The notes: generated by a model from the sequence alone, not told the origin. A stretch of 64,000 bases of DNA from Lumbricus terrestris (GCA_949752735.1 OX457038.1:22380655-22444654), one strand, 5' to 3'. Positions 9,849-22,074 are shown, counted from the stretch's first letter. Numbers and translations: made by a program.

Positions 9849-11667
9849 GTGAGGGCTGAAACACCTCGATTTTCATCTAGGTTCAGGGTGATGTCAGATC
9901 ACTACCGTTACCATGCATTAATTATAAAAATTGACTTTTTGCTTTTATCTCAAACCTTTCCTCAATTTACATTTTCAACTTCTGTTCGTGACCTAGGTGT
10001 CACTCTTGACTGCTCGCTGACATTCTCAACACATGTAACCAACCTTACGCGCTCCTCTTACTTTCACCTCCGTCGTCTCAGGTCCATTCGCAGATCTGTC
10101 TCCCTTTCAACCATGACATCAATAGCCCATGCTTTTGTCTGTTCTAGAATTGATTACTGTAACTCCCTTCTTATTGGTCTTCCAAAGGTCCGCCTATCTC
10201 CCATTCAATCTGTCCTTAATGCTGCTGCTCGATTAATTGCGCGCCTTCCTGTGAAAATTATCGGCCTATTTCCAACCTGTCTTTTCTTTCTAAAACCCTT
10301 GAGCGTCTGGTTTCCATTCAGATTCTTCCTTACCTTGAATCATCAGGTCTTCTCCCCTATCGCCAATCTGGTTTTCGGGCTCTCCATGCTTGATGACATC
10401 TATGCAGCTATTGATAAGGCTCAGGTTTCCCTTCTTGCACTCTTTGATGTATCAGCAGCCTTTGACATGGTCGATCACAAAATTTTGCTCCAGCGCCTTG
10501 AATCCTCCTATAGTATTAAAGGTGTCCCTCTCCTATGGCTTCAATCTTACTTGTCTGGTCGTACCCAAATGGTTATAGCTGGCAATTTCAGATCTAACTG
10601 GGTGCCAGTATTTTTAGGAGTTCCACAGGGATCAGTCCTTGGACCCCTACTCTTCATTCTGTACACGGCTGATGTTACTTCTCTGTTTCCAAGTCACTCT
10701 GCTACTGGTCACCTCTTTGCTGATGATGTTCAGGCCTATGTTCATGGTTCCCCCTCTACTCAACTCATACTAGTTTGCCGTATTGAGGCACTTTCCCATG
10801 ATTTGCACATGTGGATGTCTTCAAATCGCCTTTCACTCAATTCTAACAAAACTCAACTCATCTGGCTTGGCACTCCCCAGCAAATTAAAAAAATTGACTT
10901 TTTGCTTCTATCTCAGACCTTTCCTGAATTTAAATTTTCAACTTCTGTTCGTGACCTAGGTGTCACTCTTGACTGCTCGCTGACATTCTCAACACATGTA
11001 ACCAACCTTACGCGCTTCTCTTACTTTCACCTCCGTCGTCTCAGGTCCATTCGCAGATCTGTCTCCCTTTCAACTATGACATCAATAGTCCATGCATTTG
11101 TCTGTTCCAGAATTGATTACTGTAATTCCCTTCTTATTGGTCTTCCAAAGGTCCGTCTATCTCCCATTCAGTCTGTCCTTAATGCTGCTGCTCGATTAAT
11201 TGCTCGCCTTCCTAAGTACTCTCATATATCATCCTTTATGATTAACCAACTACACTGGCTTCCTCTCTCTGCCCGCATACAATATAAAGTCCTTTCTCTG
11301 GTACTCAAATCCAAACTGGGTCTTGCACCGATGTATCTCAGTGATCTCATTCGTTCTCCTCTATCAGCATCTTCTCATCGACCTCTCCGTTCTCTGGACA
11401 GGGCTGACTTGTTTGTTCCACGAGCTAGGACCACTATTGCTCAAACTCGATCCTTCACCATCATTGGGCCCTCCTTGTGGGATTCTCTTCTCTCCACTCT
11501 GCGTGGGACTCTACTTTCAGGATCGTTATCTACATCTCTCTCTCTCTCTTCTTAAGACCTATTTTTTCTCTAGCGGTTATCGCACTGGGAGCACTACTGA
11601 ATGGCCTTGGTTGTGAGCGGCGCTATATAAATTACTAATTACATTACATTACATTACATTACATTAC
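9849..11667 (+). mobile_element. Rearranged CR1/L2-like LINE fragment with duplicated RT C-terminal region
   Basis: One open frame (9849-11555, 568 codons) is a mosaic. The RT palm, with LLALFDVSAAFDMVDH, GVPQGSVLGPLLFILY and LFADDVQAY, lies at about 10400-10760. The thumb/C-terminal block (SVRDLGVTLDCSLTFSTHV to LNAARLIARLP) occurs both before the palm (9925-10250) and after it (10883-11212), about 958 bp apart. Between 10257 and 10390 the RT fingers region (YRPISNLSFL...) is in another frame. The element ends with GGCGCTATATAAATT and an (ATTAC)n tail at 11638-11667. It is a defective, head-to-tail rearranged copy. It lacks the endonuclease domain. Confidence 0.85.
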
Positions 11668-12325
11668 ATATCCAGCAAATGACCGGAATGATGGAGCATG
11701 AGCCTGTGCCATATATACGCCAGAGTATTTGCGCTACGCGTAAACGCTATTCAATGACATTGTTATTCTGGCAGCAGATCTTACTCTTGTAAGGAAATCA
11801 TGAGCAGGCGCATCTATTGGATTATGTACTCTTGGCGTAGAAGAGGTGGTTATAGATTTCTAGGTTATCGCGCATGCGCATAGCCTACTATATTTATATG
11901 CAACCGTTTCCGACGAGAAGTAAGTAAGTAGACGGCCGTAAACCAAAACGATGCTTATTTAATATAGCCTAAATATGAAAATTACGAGGCTTGATAAGAG
12001 CAAATAATAATTATGGGAGGAAACGTTATTTACAAAGGTATGGGAAGAAAATTACATAGCGAGAAAGTGAAAAGATTTTGAATAGGATGGTGATGTGAGG
12101 ATAGAATCTGATGAAACCGTAACCGGTTTCAGCTAGTGGTCGCCAAATTAAAATTCTTAAAGGAGCTATTTCTTTTTTGGTTTCTCGAATTGTCCAGTTT
12201 CACGTGGCATGCGTTTGATTTATTGTAGAGTTTAATATGCAAGCTGTCGCTAGAACAAACTAATTACAACAGATAAAAGGGCCGCTACGTTAGGCAAGCG
12301 ACCCATAGATTGGTATTCATACCAT

Positions 12326-14182
12326 CGTCGCCTCAGAATTATCTTCGCGTATGTCCATTTTTTTCAAAATCGAGTTTAGACTTGATTTGTAGCAAAAATT
12401 TGCTTCTCTTTCATCTCTTTTAATAGTTAAGAGATACGACAAGTCGTTTTAAAGATATTCACCTAAAACTACCTGTCGTATGTCCATGTATCAGGATTGC
12501 ATTGTCGTATCTCCAATTTAGTTTGCCGTATCTCCAGTGCCGGCGCTAGCACCCCCCGTACCTTCCGGCCGGGGGGGCCCGAGCTTGAAAGGGGCCCCCA
12601 AATTTAGCTGGTCATTATGCAATTTGTGACTCTACAAATCCGGTCTGGAGCATGCCTCAACTAGCCATAAGGCACTGCCATAGCAGACCTAATGCAAATA
12701 TCATACTGATTTTGGGCGTAAGTATAAAGCCATTAGAGTTTGAAAGGGGCCCCCAAATTTGGCTGGTCATTATGCCTATTTGTGACTGTACAGATCCAGC
12801 CTGGTGCATGCCTCAACTAACCATATGGCACTGCCATAGCAGACCTAATGCAAATATCATAATGATTTTGGGCGTCAGTATAAAGCCATTTAAACTAACT
12901 CAGGCAATTTCGGCCACTTTCTCAAGCACAACGTTTATAAATTGTAACTTATTCTAATTTCTAATTGGACGAGGCCTTAAAATAAAACCAGCGTGAGGCC
13001 CAAACATTAAAACCTGTGTAGGGTTCCATATGTCCTTGGTATGTGTCTGATCTCAAGTTTGCAAGGAGCCTCAAATGTAGCTGGTAATTATACCTATCAT
13101 GACTGTTCAGTGTTCATTCCTGAAACCACGCACCGAATTATGTTTTAATGTAAGGCATACAAAATAATATTACGCAAACCAATAGAGCATTAATAAATAA
13201 TTATTGTCCTTCAACCAAAGATGAGACTTTGGAGGTGTGGACAGGAGCGCGCCCCCACAATTTGTTGTTGGGACGAAATCCTTGTACCCCCAATATTTCA
13301 GAAATATTTCACAAGTGTCATCCACTGCCCATCAATAATAATCAATTTTGCTAAGATGACAGCCTATAAATGCTGCCATTACAGTTGGCAAATCGGACAA
13401 ATTTAAACAATGGAGAGGAGACACTCTGAAGTCCTAAACCACGACTAACAGCATTGAAAAATGAGCAATTTTTGTAAAGATGACAGTCTAAAATTCTACA
13501 ATTACAGCATGGAAATTCCAAAAAACTTAACAATTTGGAGGGGACATTAAATTTTATTGAAGTCTTACACCATGTCTTTCAGCACTTATATTATGAGAAC
13601 TTTTTCTGAGATGACAGCTCAAGGTATGGGGGCCTCAAGTTTTTTTTCGGGGGGGCCTCGAGTACCCTAGCGCCGGCACTGCGTATCTCCAGTGCCGCAT
13701 TCACGGTTTAAAAGTGCATTGTCGTATGTCCGAGAAAGCTCGTCGTTGATTGGACGAAGGAGATGCGACATCCCACTTCGTTGTATCATAGTGTCGTATG
13801 TCCATGAAATAAAAAAACGTTCTTTTATTTAAAAAGGGTATTAAACTTGCGAAAATTGAAACGAACAAAGTCGCAAATGATTGTGTATTGCTTTCTTTTA
13901 TTATTTGAATTTTATCAAATTTTTCTCGTCAGGATGATTTTGCAATTGATTTAAATTCATTTTATACAACATTTTCCAAAATTTCACAAAAACCATTCTA
14001 AGTTTCAGTTTAATTTGAATGCAATATCCTTTAATTAATGTCGATGTTTTAATATGACGTCTTTGCCTGAAGTTTTATGGCACTCATTTTTAAAAATTTC
14101 CGTCCAAAGTTCCGAAATTTCAAACTCGATTTTCTCGGAATTCACAAAAGTGGAGATACGTGAAGATAATTCTCAGGCGACG
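12326..14182. mobile_element. TIR transposon with GTCGTATGTCC words, inserted in copy B
   Basis: Ends are CGTCGCCTCAGAATTATCTTC and, inverted, CGTCGCCTGAGAATTATCTTC. It is flanked by CCAT on both sides (12322-12325 and 14183-14186), and the empty site is seen in copy A (ATACCATGACGCC). About six copies of GTCGTATGTCCA or GTCGTATCTCCA are scattered near its ends. It contains the hAT element 12535-13681. No transposase frame. Confidence 0.8.
12535..13681. mobile_element. hAT-type non-autonomous element (CAGTGCCGGCGCTAG ends), copy 1
   Basis: TIRs are CAGTGCCGGCGCTAG and its exact complement. The 8-bp target duplication CGTATCTC lies at 12527-12534 and 13682-13689. These are hAT hallmarks. Inside, a ~150-bp segment starting GAAAGGGGCCCCCAAATTT is tandemly duplicated (about 12585 and 12738). 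The 101-codon frame at 12652-12957 spans this duplication and looks non-coding. A nearly identical partial copy lies at 39146-39897, so mobility was recent. Confidence 0.9.
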
Positions 14183-14770
14183 CCATGACGCCAATATAAT
14201 ATTCGCCGTCGACGAAGGATACGAGATAGATGAGCCATTTCTTGTTGGTTTCTCGTACTGTCCACTTTCACGTGGCATGCGTTTGATTTATTGTGGAGTT
14301 CAATATGCAAGCTGTCGCTAGAACAAACTAATTACAAGTTTACAACAGATAAGAGGGTCGCTACCTTCGGTAAACGACCCATGGATTGATATTTCTACCA
14401 TGACGCGGCGCATCGAATGCAATTTCCTAGGGTATTTAGCAAAATTTTAATATTTTGCGACAGCGAAAATAAAAGGCAATATAATGTTCGCCGTCGACGA
14501 AGGATACGAGTTCATTGCAGACGTTTTAAACACGTTTTGACATGTAAAGCGTGGTCGAATGCAGCGAGTTTCGAGTCACAAACCGACGCCATCTTAGGGA
14601 GTAGAGACTTACACCTGCCCGAGAATGGGCGTAGCGTTATTCGCATTTTAAAGGTCTGCGCCTGACCCATGATTACCGTTTTAAATCGTTATTCGGATGT
14701 AGACCATATTTACCTTGGAGTATGAGATACGCGTAGCGTATATATGGCACATAATAGCCGCCCTTGCAGG

Positions 14771-15153
14771 GCCGGTGTCACGAAATAAAGTCTCCCCCGA
14801 TACAAAGTCTCCCCCAGAAAGAGTCTCCCCCTGGCTGAAACTCTGTATTGGAAGAAATTTTCTTAAGTAAAAGTATTATATGTTTTCTTGTTATATAATC
14901 TGGCAACGTAAACTAACCGTTTAGCCTGTTCATCTCTAAATTTGATGCAACTGTAGCCAATTTTACGCTGAACGGGGGAGACTTTGTTTCGTGGACGGCG
15001 GAAATATACTCTCCCCCACGGAGACTTTGTTTCAGAATATACTCTCCGGGGGCGAATTTGTTCTGGAACAGATCCTCCGGGGGGAGAATCTGTTTCGAAA
15101 TAAAGTCTCCGGGGGGAGACTTTTAGGGGGAGACTCTGTCACGCGACACCGGC
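14771..15153. mobile_element. MITE-like element built of AGTCTCCCCC words
   Basis: The terminal inverted repeat GCCGGTGTC occurs at 14771-14779 and 15145-15153. On each side are arrays of AGTCTCCCCC words in opposite orientation (AAAGTCTCCCCC on the left, GGGGGAGACTTT on the right), giving a foldback structure. It lies exactly between copies B and C. No ORF. Confidence 0.65.
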
Positions 15154-15249
15154 AGTCACGACATAGGTGTACTGTGCGCCGCACTTAAAGGCTACTCTAG
15201 GTCATAAGTATTCTTTGGATATGTTTTACTCTTGTATGGTAGTCATGAG

Positions 15250-16652
15250 CAGTGATTCCGTTAACGTGCGTCCGTGCGTCCCGGACGCACAAATTTTGAC
15301 GCCGGACGCACAAAAATAAAGGCGGTGCGTCCATGGACGCACTGAAGTTGTGGATGGACGCACAAATAAATTAACGATGCGTCCATGGGACACCAATAAG
15401 AAATACCGTGGGGTCCCTATAAAAATTATGTGTAACTGTCTCAGTTTATGCATTGCGTATTAACTGACTGGTTAGTGGTGAATAATTTATTTTATGCAAT
15501 GACCTGCTTATGAATATTTCATTTCTTTGTAAGTGAGTGACGTAGCCTATATAGCTTACATGCAGGCCTAGACCTAAACTATCGATATGCCTATGATTGT
15601 CAGCAATATTATAGCGTTCAACCGTTCCCATGAGCCGGCTTAAAAAGTAATGATCGTCGTTGGATAGATCCTAAAATCAAGAAAATTAAAAGAAGTACAA
15701 CAATGCTAAAAAAAATTCTTCGAAAGTATAAAATTTTGTCCTAAAATTTCCCTGTTTATTTTTTAAATGATGTCCTTGCTAACGACAATCGCATTTTAGC
15801 TCTCTCAGGCTCTGCCTTCATTCATTCATTTCAATAAGTTGCATAACGCCTCTACAAGAAGTCCTCTCAGAGGCGCTTTCCAGTCAATATTAATGCAATG
15901 TGATGCAATCTGATTGTGATCTAACACCAGCTTTTGCTTCTAAATGGCTGTTAATTTGTTCTCAAATTTTAAAAACTAAAAACCTACTTATCGTTGTCTT
16001 AGGCTATAGCCTATAGGCTTAATTATGGCCTACTCGACCTTTCACGATTCCACGATATTGCAATATGATGCAATCTGATTGTGCTCTAACACCAGCACGA
16101 CCTTTCACGATTCCTCGATACAAACCTATATTTCATTCCAATTCAACCTACACTGTACCTCTGGAGAAGCTGGCTGTAATTTATGAGTTTATGAGCCTAC
16201 TTGGTATTTTTGGTATTTCCTGTATTGGTATCGACAACTTCAGATTTTAACACACAAAAAATAGCCAACGGTGACATGAATTTTACAGCTGACTTTAGGC
16301 ATATAACCGAAATGAACTTTTGTAAACGGAGGAGGGTTAGTATAGCTAATTTTTACGTACGCATGTGGCTGTTCGCAAAATGTACGAGTTGCAACAGAAT
16401 GAGAGGGTAAAAAATACGATTTCTTGCGTAGGTTACGTAATAATAGGCCTAATGATTGGGCCCTTTGTCGCCTGTAATATAAGAAGTTCGGAAGTTTTTA
16501 CATTATTTTGGCCTAGGCCTTCTATGGTCCGATGGGACTCCAAAAATGGATGGTTGTGGAGTCCATGACTCTTATCCATTTGGTGTGGACTCCAATTTTT
16601 TTGATGTGGTGCGTCCATGACTCAAAGAATTCAGACCTTAACGGAATCACTG
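15250..16652. mobile_element. hAT-type non-autonomous element in copy C
   Basis: TIRs are CAGTGATTCCGTTAACG and the inverse of CAGTGATTCCGTTAAGG. The target duplication GTCATGAG lies at 15242-15249 and 16653-16660. The left end has repeated GTGCGTCC and GGACGCAC words. A direct repeat ATGCAATCTGATTGTG occurs at about 15902 and 16070. A LINE 3' tail lies inside (15812-15885). No transposase frame. Confidence 0.88.
15812..15885 (-). mobile_element. LINE 3'-tail fragment
   Basis: TCATTCATTCATTTC followed by AACGCCTCTACAAGAAG and CAGAGGCGC. It matches, on the minus strand, the 3' end seen at 27740-27799 and 43709-43760. Confidence 0.65.
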
Positions 16653-16789
16653 GTCATGAGCAAGCGTAGAGGTTGGATTATCTATTCATCTGACTAAAGC
16701 GGTGGTTATAGATTTCTAGGGTATCGCGCACGCGCACTGCCTACTTACTATATATTCAGTTGTTTCCCACGATAAGTAAGCAAGTGGAT

Positions 16790-17325
16790 ATTATTTATTA
16801 TTTATTTTATTTATTTATTTATTTTTTCCTCAACCAAAACAACAAACAAACACGATACAATTATGGCATTGAATAATACATTAACATAGTATTGAATAAT
16901 ACAATAACATAATTTGGTGAAGAAGGGGAGACCCAGAAGGGATGGGAAATCCCGCTAATAGGGCCACCCACAATTCCTGTAAAATATAAAAGAAAAACAT
17001 GACAGAACATTCAATTGTAGGAATATAAAGATTATGAAGGAGAGAGAAAAAAATATTAGGCATCGACAAGGAGAAAAACAACTCTTAACTAATGACTTAA
17101 CTAAAGACTTAACTAAGGACTTGGCGAAACCACTGAGCAGAAACCACAACCATTACATATCAGGAAGTGTTTCAAGTAGATAAAGGCGAAGTTTATGCTT
17201 AAACAATCTAGTGTTAGGTTGGGAATGAAGATATGTAGGGAGAGAGTTCCAACATTGGGAGCCAGTACATTGTATAGAGAATCGACGTGTGTTAGTATGT
17301 GCGTAGGGAAGGTCAGACGGCTGAT
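16790..17325 (-). mobile_element. LINE 3' fragment with (TTTA)n tail in copy C
   Basis: A low-complexity TATT/TTTA run at 16790-16826 is followed by minus-strand sequence encoding the C-terminal motif of CR1-like RTs (FSIQCTGSQCWNSLPTYLHS, near 17290-17220). The flanks rejoin copy C sequence (GTAAGCAAGTGG and TAGACGGCCGC). Confidence 0.6.
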
Positions 17326-18066
17326 AGACGGCCGCAAAGCAAAACGATCTACATTTAATATAGTCTAAATACAATAAATTACGAGGCTTGATAAGAGCAA
17401 ATAATAATTATTTGAGTGAACGTTATTTACAAAGGTAAGCTTATAGGAAAAAAATTACATAGCGAGAAAGTTTAAAAGATTTTGAATAGAACGGTGATGT
17501 GGGGAAATCTGATAAAACCGTAACCGGTTTCAGATAGTGGTCGCCGAATAAAAATTATTAAAGGGGCTATTTCTTGTTGGTTTCTCGAACTGTCTATTTT
17601 CACGTGGCATGCGTTTGATTTATTGTGGAGTTAAATATGCAAGCTGTCGCTAGAACAAACTAATTACAACAGATAAAAGGGTCGCTACGTTAGGTAAGCG
17701 ACCCACGATTTGGTAGGCCGACTGTAACGCGGCACTTCGAATGCAATTTACTATGGTATTTAGCCAACTTTTAATATTTTGTGACGGCGAAAATAAAAGC
17801 CAGTATAATGTTCGCCGTCGACGAATGATACGAGTTCATTGCCGACGTTTTAAACACGTTTTGACATGTAAAGTGTGGTTGAATGCAACGAGTTTCGAGT
17901 CATAAACAGCCGCCATCTTAGGACTTACACCTGCCCGAGAATGGGCGTAGCGTTACTCGCAGAGCAAAGGTTTACGTCTGACCCATGACTACCGTTTTAA
18001 ATCGTTATTCGGATGTAGACCATGTTTATGCCTAGAGTACGAGATACACCTATGTCGTGACTGCCG

Positions 18067-18130
18067 CCCCAGGGGTAATGGCGGGGGAGGGGGGAAATGG
18101 CAGGGGTAATGGGCCGGGGGGGTAAAGTCC

Positions 18131-18175
<45 letters not shown>

Positions 18176-18628
18176 GCATGTATGTAAGGATGTACGTCAG
18201 CATGAATGTATGTATGCATGAGTGTATGTAAGTATGTATGTAAGTATGCATTTAAGTATTAATGTATGTAACTAGGTATGTATGTAAGTATGCATGTAAC
18301 TCAGCATGTAGGTATGTAAATTTCAAATAAGTAAGCATGTCAGAGTGTATGTATGTAAGTATGTATGTAGGTATGCATTTCTGTATGTATGTTAGTATGG
18401 CCATGTAGGTATATATGTATGTCAGTATGTATTGTAAGTTTATATGAACGTATGTATGTATGCAAGTATGTTCGTATATACTCAGTTACTCACGTACGTA
18501 TGTATTTTATGCATACATACATACCTACATACATACATACCTACATACATACTCACACATACCTACATACATACTCACACTCATACATCTTTCATACATC
18601 TATACGTACATACATGCATAATTATATA
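18067..18628. repeat. GGGTAATGGC words followed by (TATG)n/(CATA)n microsatellite
   Basis: 18067-18127 holds G-rich words (GGGGTAATGGC). From 18131 a TATG array with interruptions runs to about 18505, then switches to CATA orientation (18511-18620). The His-Thr-Tyr-rich open frames here are artefacts. Confidence 0.85.
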
Positions 18629-19998
18629 CAGGGTGGCTCATAAAAAGTGAGACCGCCTCGTTAAATCTTCTGTATTATATATTAAATTTATGTGTTTTTT
18701 TATTTTTAAAATGTAAAATTATCCTTACTCACTAACTCAACGTGTGACGTCACCATTTCGTGAATTTCCGGTCGCCATATTTATAGTTTATGTTATTTTG
18801 TGCGCGCAGTGTTTATAAAATGACCAAAATAACAGCAGAAGATCGAATTCTCGCTAAAAATTTGAGAATCGAAAAACAATGGGGAGCCAGACGTATGATA
18901 ACTGAGTTTCCAAATAAATTCTGGAGTAAAGCAAGTCTTAATAGACTTTTTAGAAAGATTCATGCCGATTGTACGACAGCGCGCAAGTCAGGAAGCGGCC
19001 GCCCGAAGTCCGTTCGAACAGTACGGAACATTCGGCGTGTCAGTGAGCTGATTTGCAGCCAGGATGATGATCCTCACAGCCACAGGAGCCTTCGAGAAAT
19101 TCAAAGAGAAACTGGTATATCGCGAAGCACAGTGTAGCGAATTATAAAGCAAGATTTGCAACTTAAACCGTACAAACGCGTAATAGGCCAGGTTATAAAC
19201 GAAAACTGCAAATTAAAACGTCGGCTCCAAAGTCAACAGCTGCGAAAGAAGTGTACGAAGCATTTGGTTTACCGATGAAAAGACATTTAGTATCGCCACA
19301 CCGGTTAATTCTCAAAATGATCGTGTTTATTCTGATGCAAGAAAGAAAAATCAAGTTTCATCAACGAGGCTCGTACGTGAACGTGAACATTTCAGTCGTG
19401 GCATCATGGTTTCTGTCGGTGTGTCTCGAATGGGAAAAACCAGTGTGGTATTTGTTGAACCTGGAGCGAAAGTGAACAGTGATTATTATTGTGACCACGT
19501 CTTAAGACAAGGATTACTTCCGGATATTCGAGCGAGATGTAATCGTCAAAGCTGGACGCTGCAACAAGACGGAGCGCCGTCGCACACAGCAAAAACACGA
19601 TCAACTTTCTTCTTAGGGAGAATGTCACATTTATCGAACCAGACATGTGACCCCCAAATAGTCCGAACCTAAACCCGGTAGATTATGCTATTTGGGGTGC
19701 CCTCCAAAAAAAAGTCTACCTTCGTCGTAAATTTACAACAATGGATGAACTGAAACAGGCCATTGTTGAAGAGTGGCAAAAACTCTCTCAGCGGTTTATA
19801 AACAGAAGCATTGACCAGTGGCGCAGACGTTTAGAGAAAATTGTTGAGAACCGAGGAGGACACATTGAATTTGATTTCTGATTGTGTATGAATTAACATC
19901 TGGCAACAATTTACTTGTTTTTTATAGAAGAAAAAGTTTTAACACGATTTATTATTTGGATTTATACTAGGCGGTCTCACTTTTTATGGGCCACCCTG
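18629..19998 (+). mobile_element. Mariner element, DD37D (maT-like), complete ends, dead transposase
   Basis: TIRs of about 29 bp start CAGGGTGG and contain CATAAAAAGTGAGACCGCC at both ends. The target duplication TA lies at 18627-18628 and 19999-20000. The element is 1370 bp and sits inside the CATA microsatellite. Confidence 0.93.
18820..19881 (+). pseudogene. Mariner transposase, inactivated
   Basis: The reading frame starts MTKITAEDRILAKNLRIEK with an N-terminal helix-turn-helix region, and has the three catalytic blocks: WFTDEK near 19270, WTLQQDGAPSHTAK near 19555, and PNLNPVDYAIWG near 19670-19697. Allowing for a 1-nt deletion near 19615, 37 residues separate the second and third Asp, which is the DD37D (maT) arrangement. 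The protein ends GGHIEFDF at 19881. It is broken by an in-frame TAG at 19135-19137, further frame breaks before and after the second Asp, and a TGA in place of the usual Trp codon before PPNSP. The copy is not autonomous. Confidence 0.9.
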
Positions 19999-20097
19999 TA
20001 CATGCATACATACATACATACATAATACATACATACATACATACACACACATACCTATACATACATACATACTTACATGCATACATGTATATACGCA
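19999..20097. repeat. (CATA)n/(ACAC) microsatellite between mariner and hAT
   Basis: Continuation of the microsatellite interrupted by the mariner element. It contains the left target duplication of the next hAT insertion (20090-20097). Confidence 0.85.
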
Positions 20098-21511
20098 CAG
20101 GCCCGCATTAAGGTAGGTGCTAAGGGTGCTGCAGCACCCGGGCCCGCAGCTTTAGGGGCCCGCATTTTCGGAAATGATGAAATTTCTTAGCAAGAATACT
20201 GCAACAATTATGAAATTTTTCGTCGATGAAATTTTTGCAAAGTTTTCCCACACATCCGATTTATTAGCTCCAACTTATGAATTGGTTGAAATCGCAGGAA
20301 CTTATTGTTATTGTAAATTTATCTTTGGGAACAGGGCCGGATTAAGAAACGTGGGGCCCTGTTTGTCAAATTTTTGCAGATCTTCGGCCAAAAATTTTGA
20401 TGACTTTTTTAGTCGTTTGATTGAAATTTGCTAAAAATCTATAAAAAATCGGAAATTTTTCCCGCATGTGTAGGGTCCCCTAAAGTGTGGGCCCTCTGTT
20501 CGTTTTGACTGGCTTCTTTAAAATAACAAGAGAAATTACCTTAGAAGACTTGTTATTGGATAACTCTTAATTTCTTAAACCTATTATAGGCCTATCTTAT
20601 CATCTTCTTCTCTAGTTTTCTGTCTTCGAGGCTGGCTGAAATGTCCGATGCCTCTACCTCAAACTTTCCATATAGGCTATCCATTTGTTATTATCATAAC
20701 CTGTCGTGGTCCTCCTCTTGTTCGCTTCCCTTTATTTTTTCTTCATGACCGTTCTTCGCAGTGAATCTGCCATCAGCCTGTATCTTACCCTCTTCCTTTG
20801 TCTCGATCTCTTTCACTGTGTAGGCCTACTCTTCTCCGATTATTCCTAGACCTATATAATTGGTGCAATAAGATCATGTCACTCTAAAGAGCGGTTTGCC
20901 AGGATATTATTGGAGTCTGCAAAAGAAATATGATGCTAAATTTTATTAGACCTGGAAATAGGAAGAACGAACTCATAAATTTAAATTTGAGAATTACGAT
21001 AAACTGAAAAGAAAAGAGGAAACAGGAATCCAGAGAAACGGATGATAAAACATTGACATGGAGTGTACGTGGTATTGTTTGGACGTGAGACATGAACCAT
21101 GAGAGCAAGCAATATAATTATAATCGTAAGATTAAGAAGACTGGAGGTCTTCGAAATGTGGACGTGGGGAACAATGAAGAAAATCAACTGGAAGGATCAT
21201 ATAAGCATACAGGGCTTATAAATAATTATAAATAACAATTGAAGAATCTAGTCGTTCGTTCCTTCTGTCACGTATTGTAGAAGTTTCCTACTAGTGTAGG
21301 AAACTTTTCCTTGGAAACAAATAGGCCTACACGCGTACCAAAGGAAAAGTATCCCTTGACTGTATAGTGTATACTCGATAGCAAACACGGTATAATTACA
21401 TGCGTGTGGGAGAACTTTGCCATGGTAGACCAGTGGCTGACAGAAGACTGAGAGGAGGGCCCGCAAGGTTACCACAGCACCCGGGCCCGCACTAGCCTTA
21501 ATGCGGCCCTG
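20098..21511. mobile_element. hAT-type element, 1.4 kb, inserted in microsatellite
   Basis: Ends are CAGGCCCGCATTAAGG and the inverse of CAGGGCCGCATTAAGG. The target duplication TATACGCA lies at 20090-20097 and 21512-21519. Subterminal copies of GCAGCACCCGGGCCCGC (20129-20147) and CAGCACCCGGGCCCGC (21475-21490) occur near both ends. No intact transposase. Inverted relatives of its segments lie at 28670-29145 and 33645-33797. Confidence 0.9.
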
Positions 21512-21519
21512 TATACGCA

Positions 21520-21799
21520 CATACATACATAGCCACATACATACAGAAACTGGCTCTAAATGTTAACAGGCGGAGGCTAATGGCAGGGGTAATGTCCTAC
21601 GAGGGATAATGCGCCTCTGATTGGTGTGCACTGTGAGAGGCACTTTATAAATTTATAAATACAATACAATACAATACAATACAATGGTTGGTGGGGGATA
21701 ATGGCAGGTTGTAATGGCAGAGGGGTAATAGATAAATGCATACCTATACATACATACATACTTACGTGCATATATACGTACGTATATACATACATAGTT
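21520..21799. repeat. CATA microsatellite, GGGTAATGGC words and a LINE tail
   Basis: A block with CAGAAACTGGCTCTAAATG and GGCAGGGGTAATGTCCTACGAG (21545-21605) recurs at 22131-22199, so this is a local segmental duplication. 21604-21687 resembles a LINE 3' end (GAGAGGCACTTTATAAATTT) with an (ACAAT)n tail. Confidence 0.7.
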
Positions 21800-22074
21800 A
21801 GTTAACTGGCCTATTTAGGTACACCGGTAAGCGAGAGCGTCATAGTCTGTTGGTTGCAACGGACTGCGGTTCAAGCCCTGGGCTGGGAGTTGACATTCAG
21901 AGATTTAGATACCTTGGGCTAGCACGTGTGGGACGCAGGGGCGCAAGCTGCTGCGGAGCGACCTTGGGCAAGTTGCTTACCCATCATTGTCTGTGAAGAA
22001 TGCAACGGGAAACCACCTCACTCATCTCATCCCCAGGGGCGTAAAGCCAATGAACCTGCCTTCGGGCAGAGAAC

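Larger units (their letters stand above)
11705..14763. mobile_element. TIR transposon, copy B (right portion; left TIR tip at 4268-4289)
   Basis: It resumes at 11705 with TGTGCCATATATACGCC, continuing the TIR broken at 4289, and ends near 14763 with GGCACATAATAGCCGCC. The interior is collinear with copy A but is interrupted at 12326-14182 by another element. Apart from the insertions it has no coding capacity. Confidence 0.78.
15154..18066. mobile_element. TIR transposon, copy C (variant TIR, interior shared with A and B)
   Basis: The left end reads GGCAGTCACGACATAGGTGTA and the right end carries the inverse, TACACCTATGTCGTGACTGCC (18045-18065). The TIR differs from that of copies A and B, yet the interior blocks are homologous. 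It is interrupted by a hAT element (15250-16652) and a LINE fragment (about 16790-17325). Confidence 0.75.

Noticed and set aside
12652..12957. 101-codon frame duplicated at 39266-39571
   Set aside because: Identity reflects two copies of a hAT element; the frame arises from an internal duplication and has no domain.
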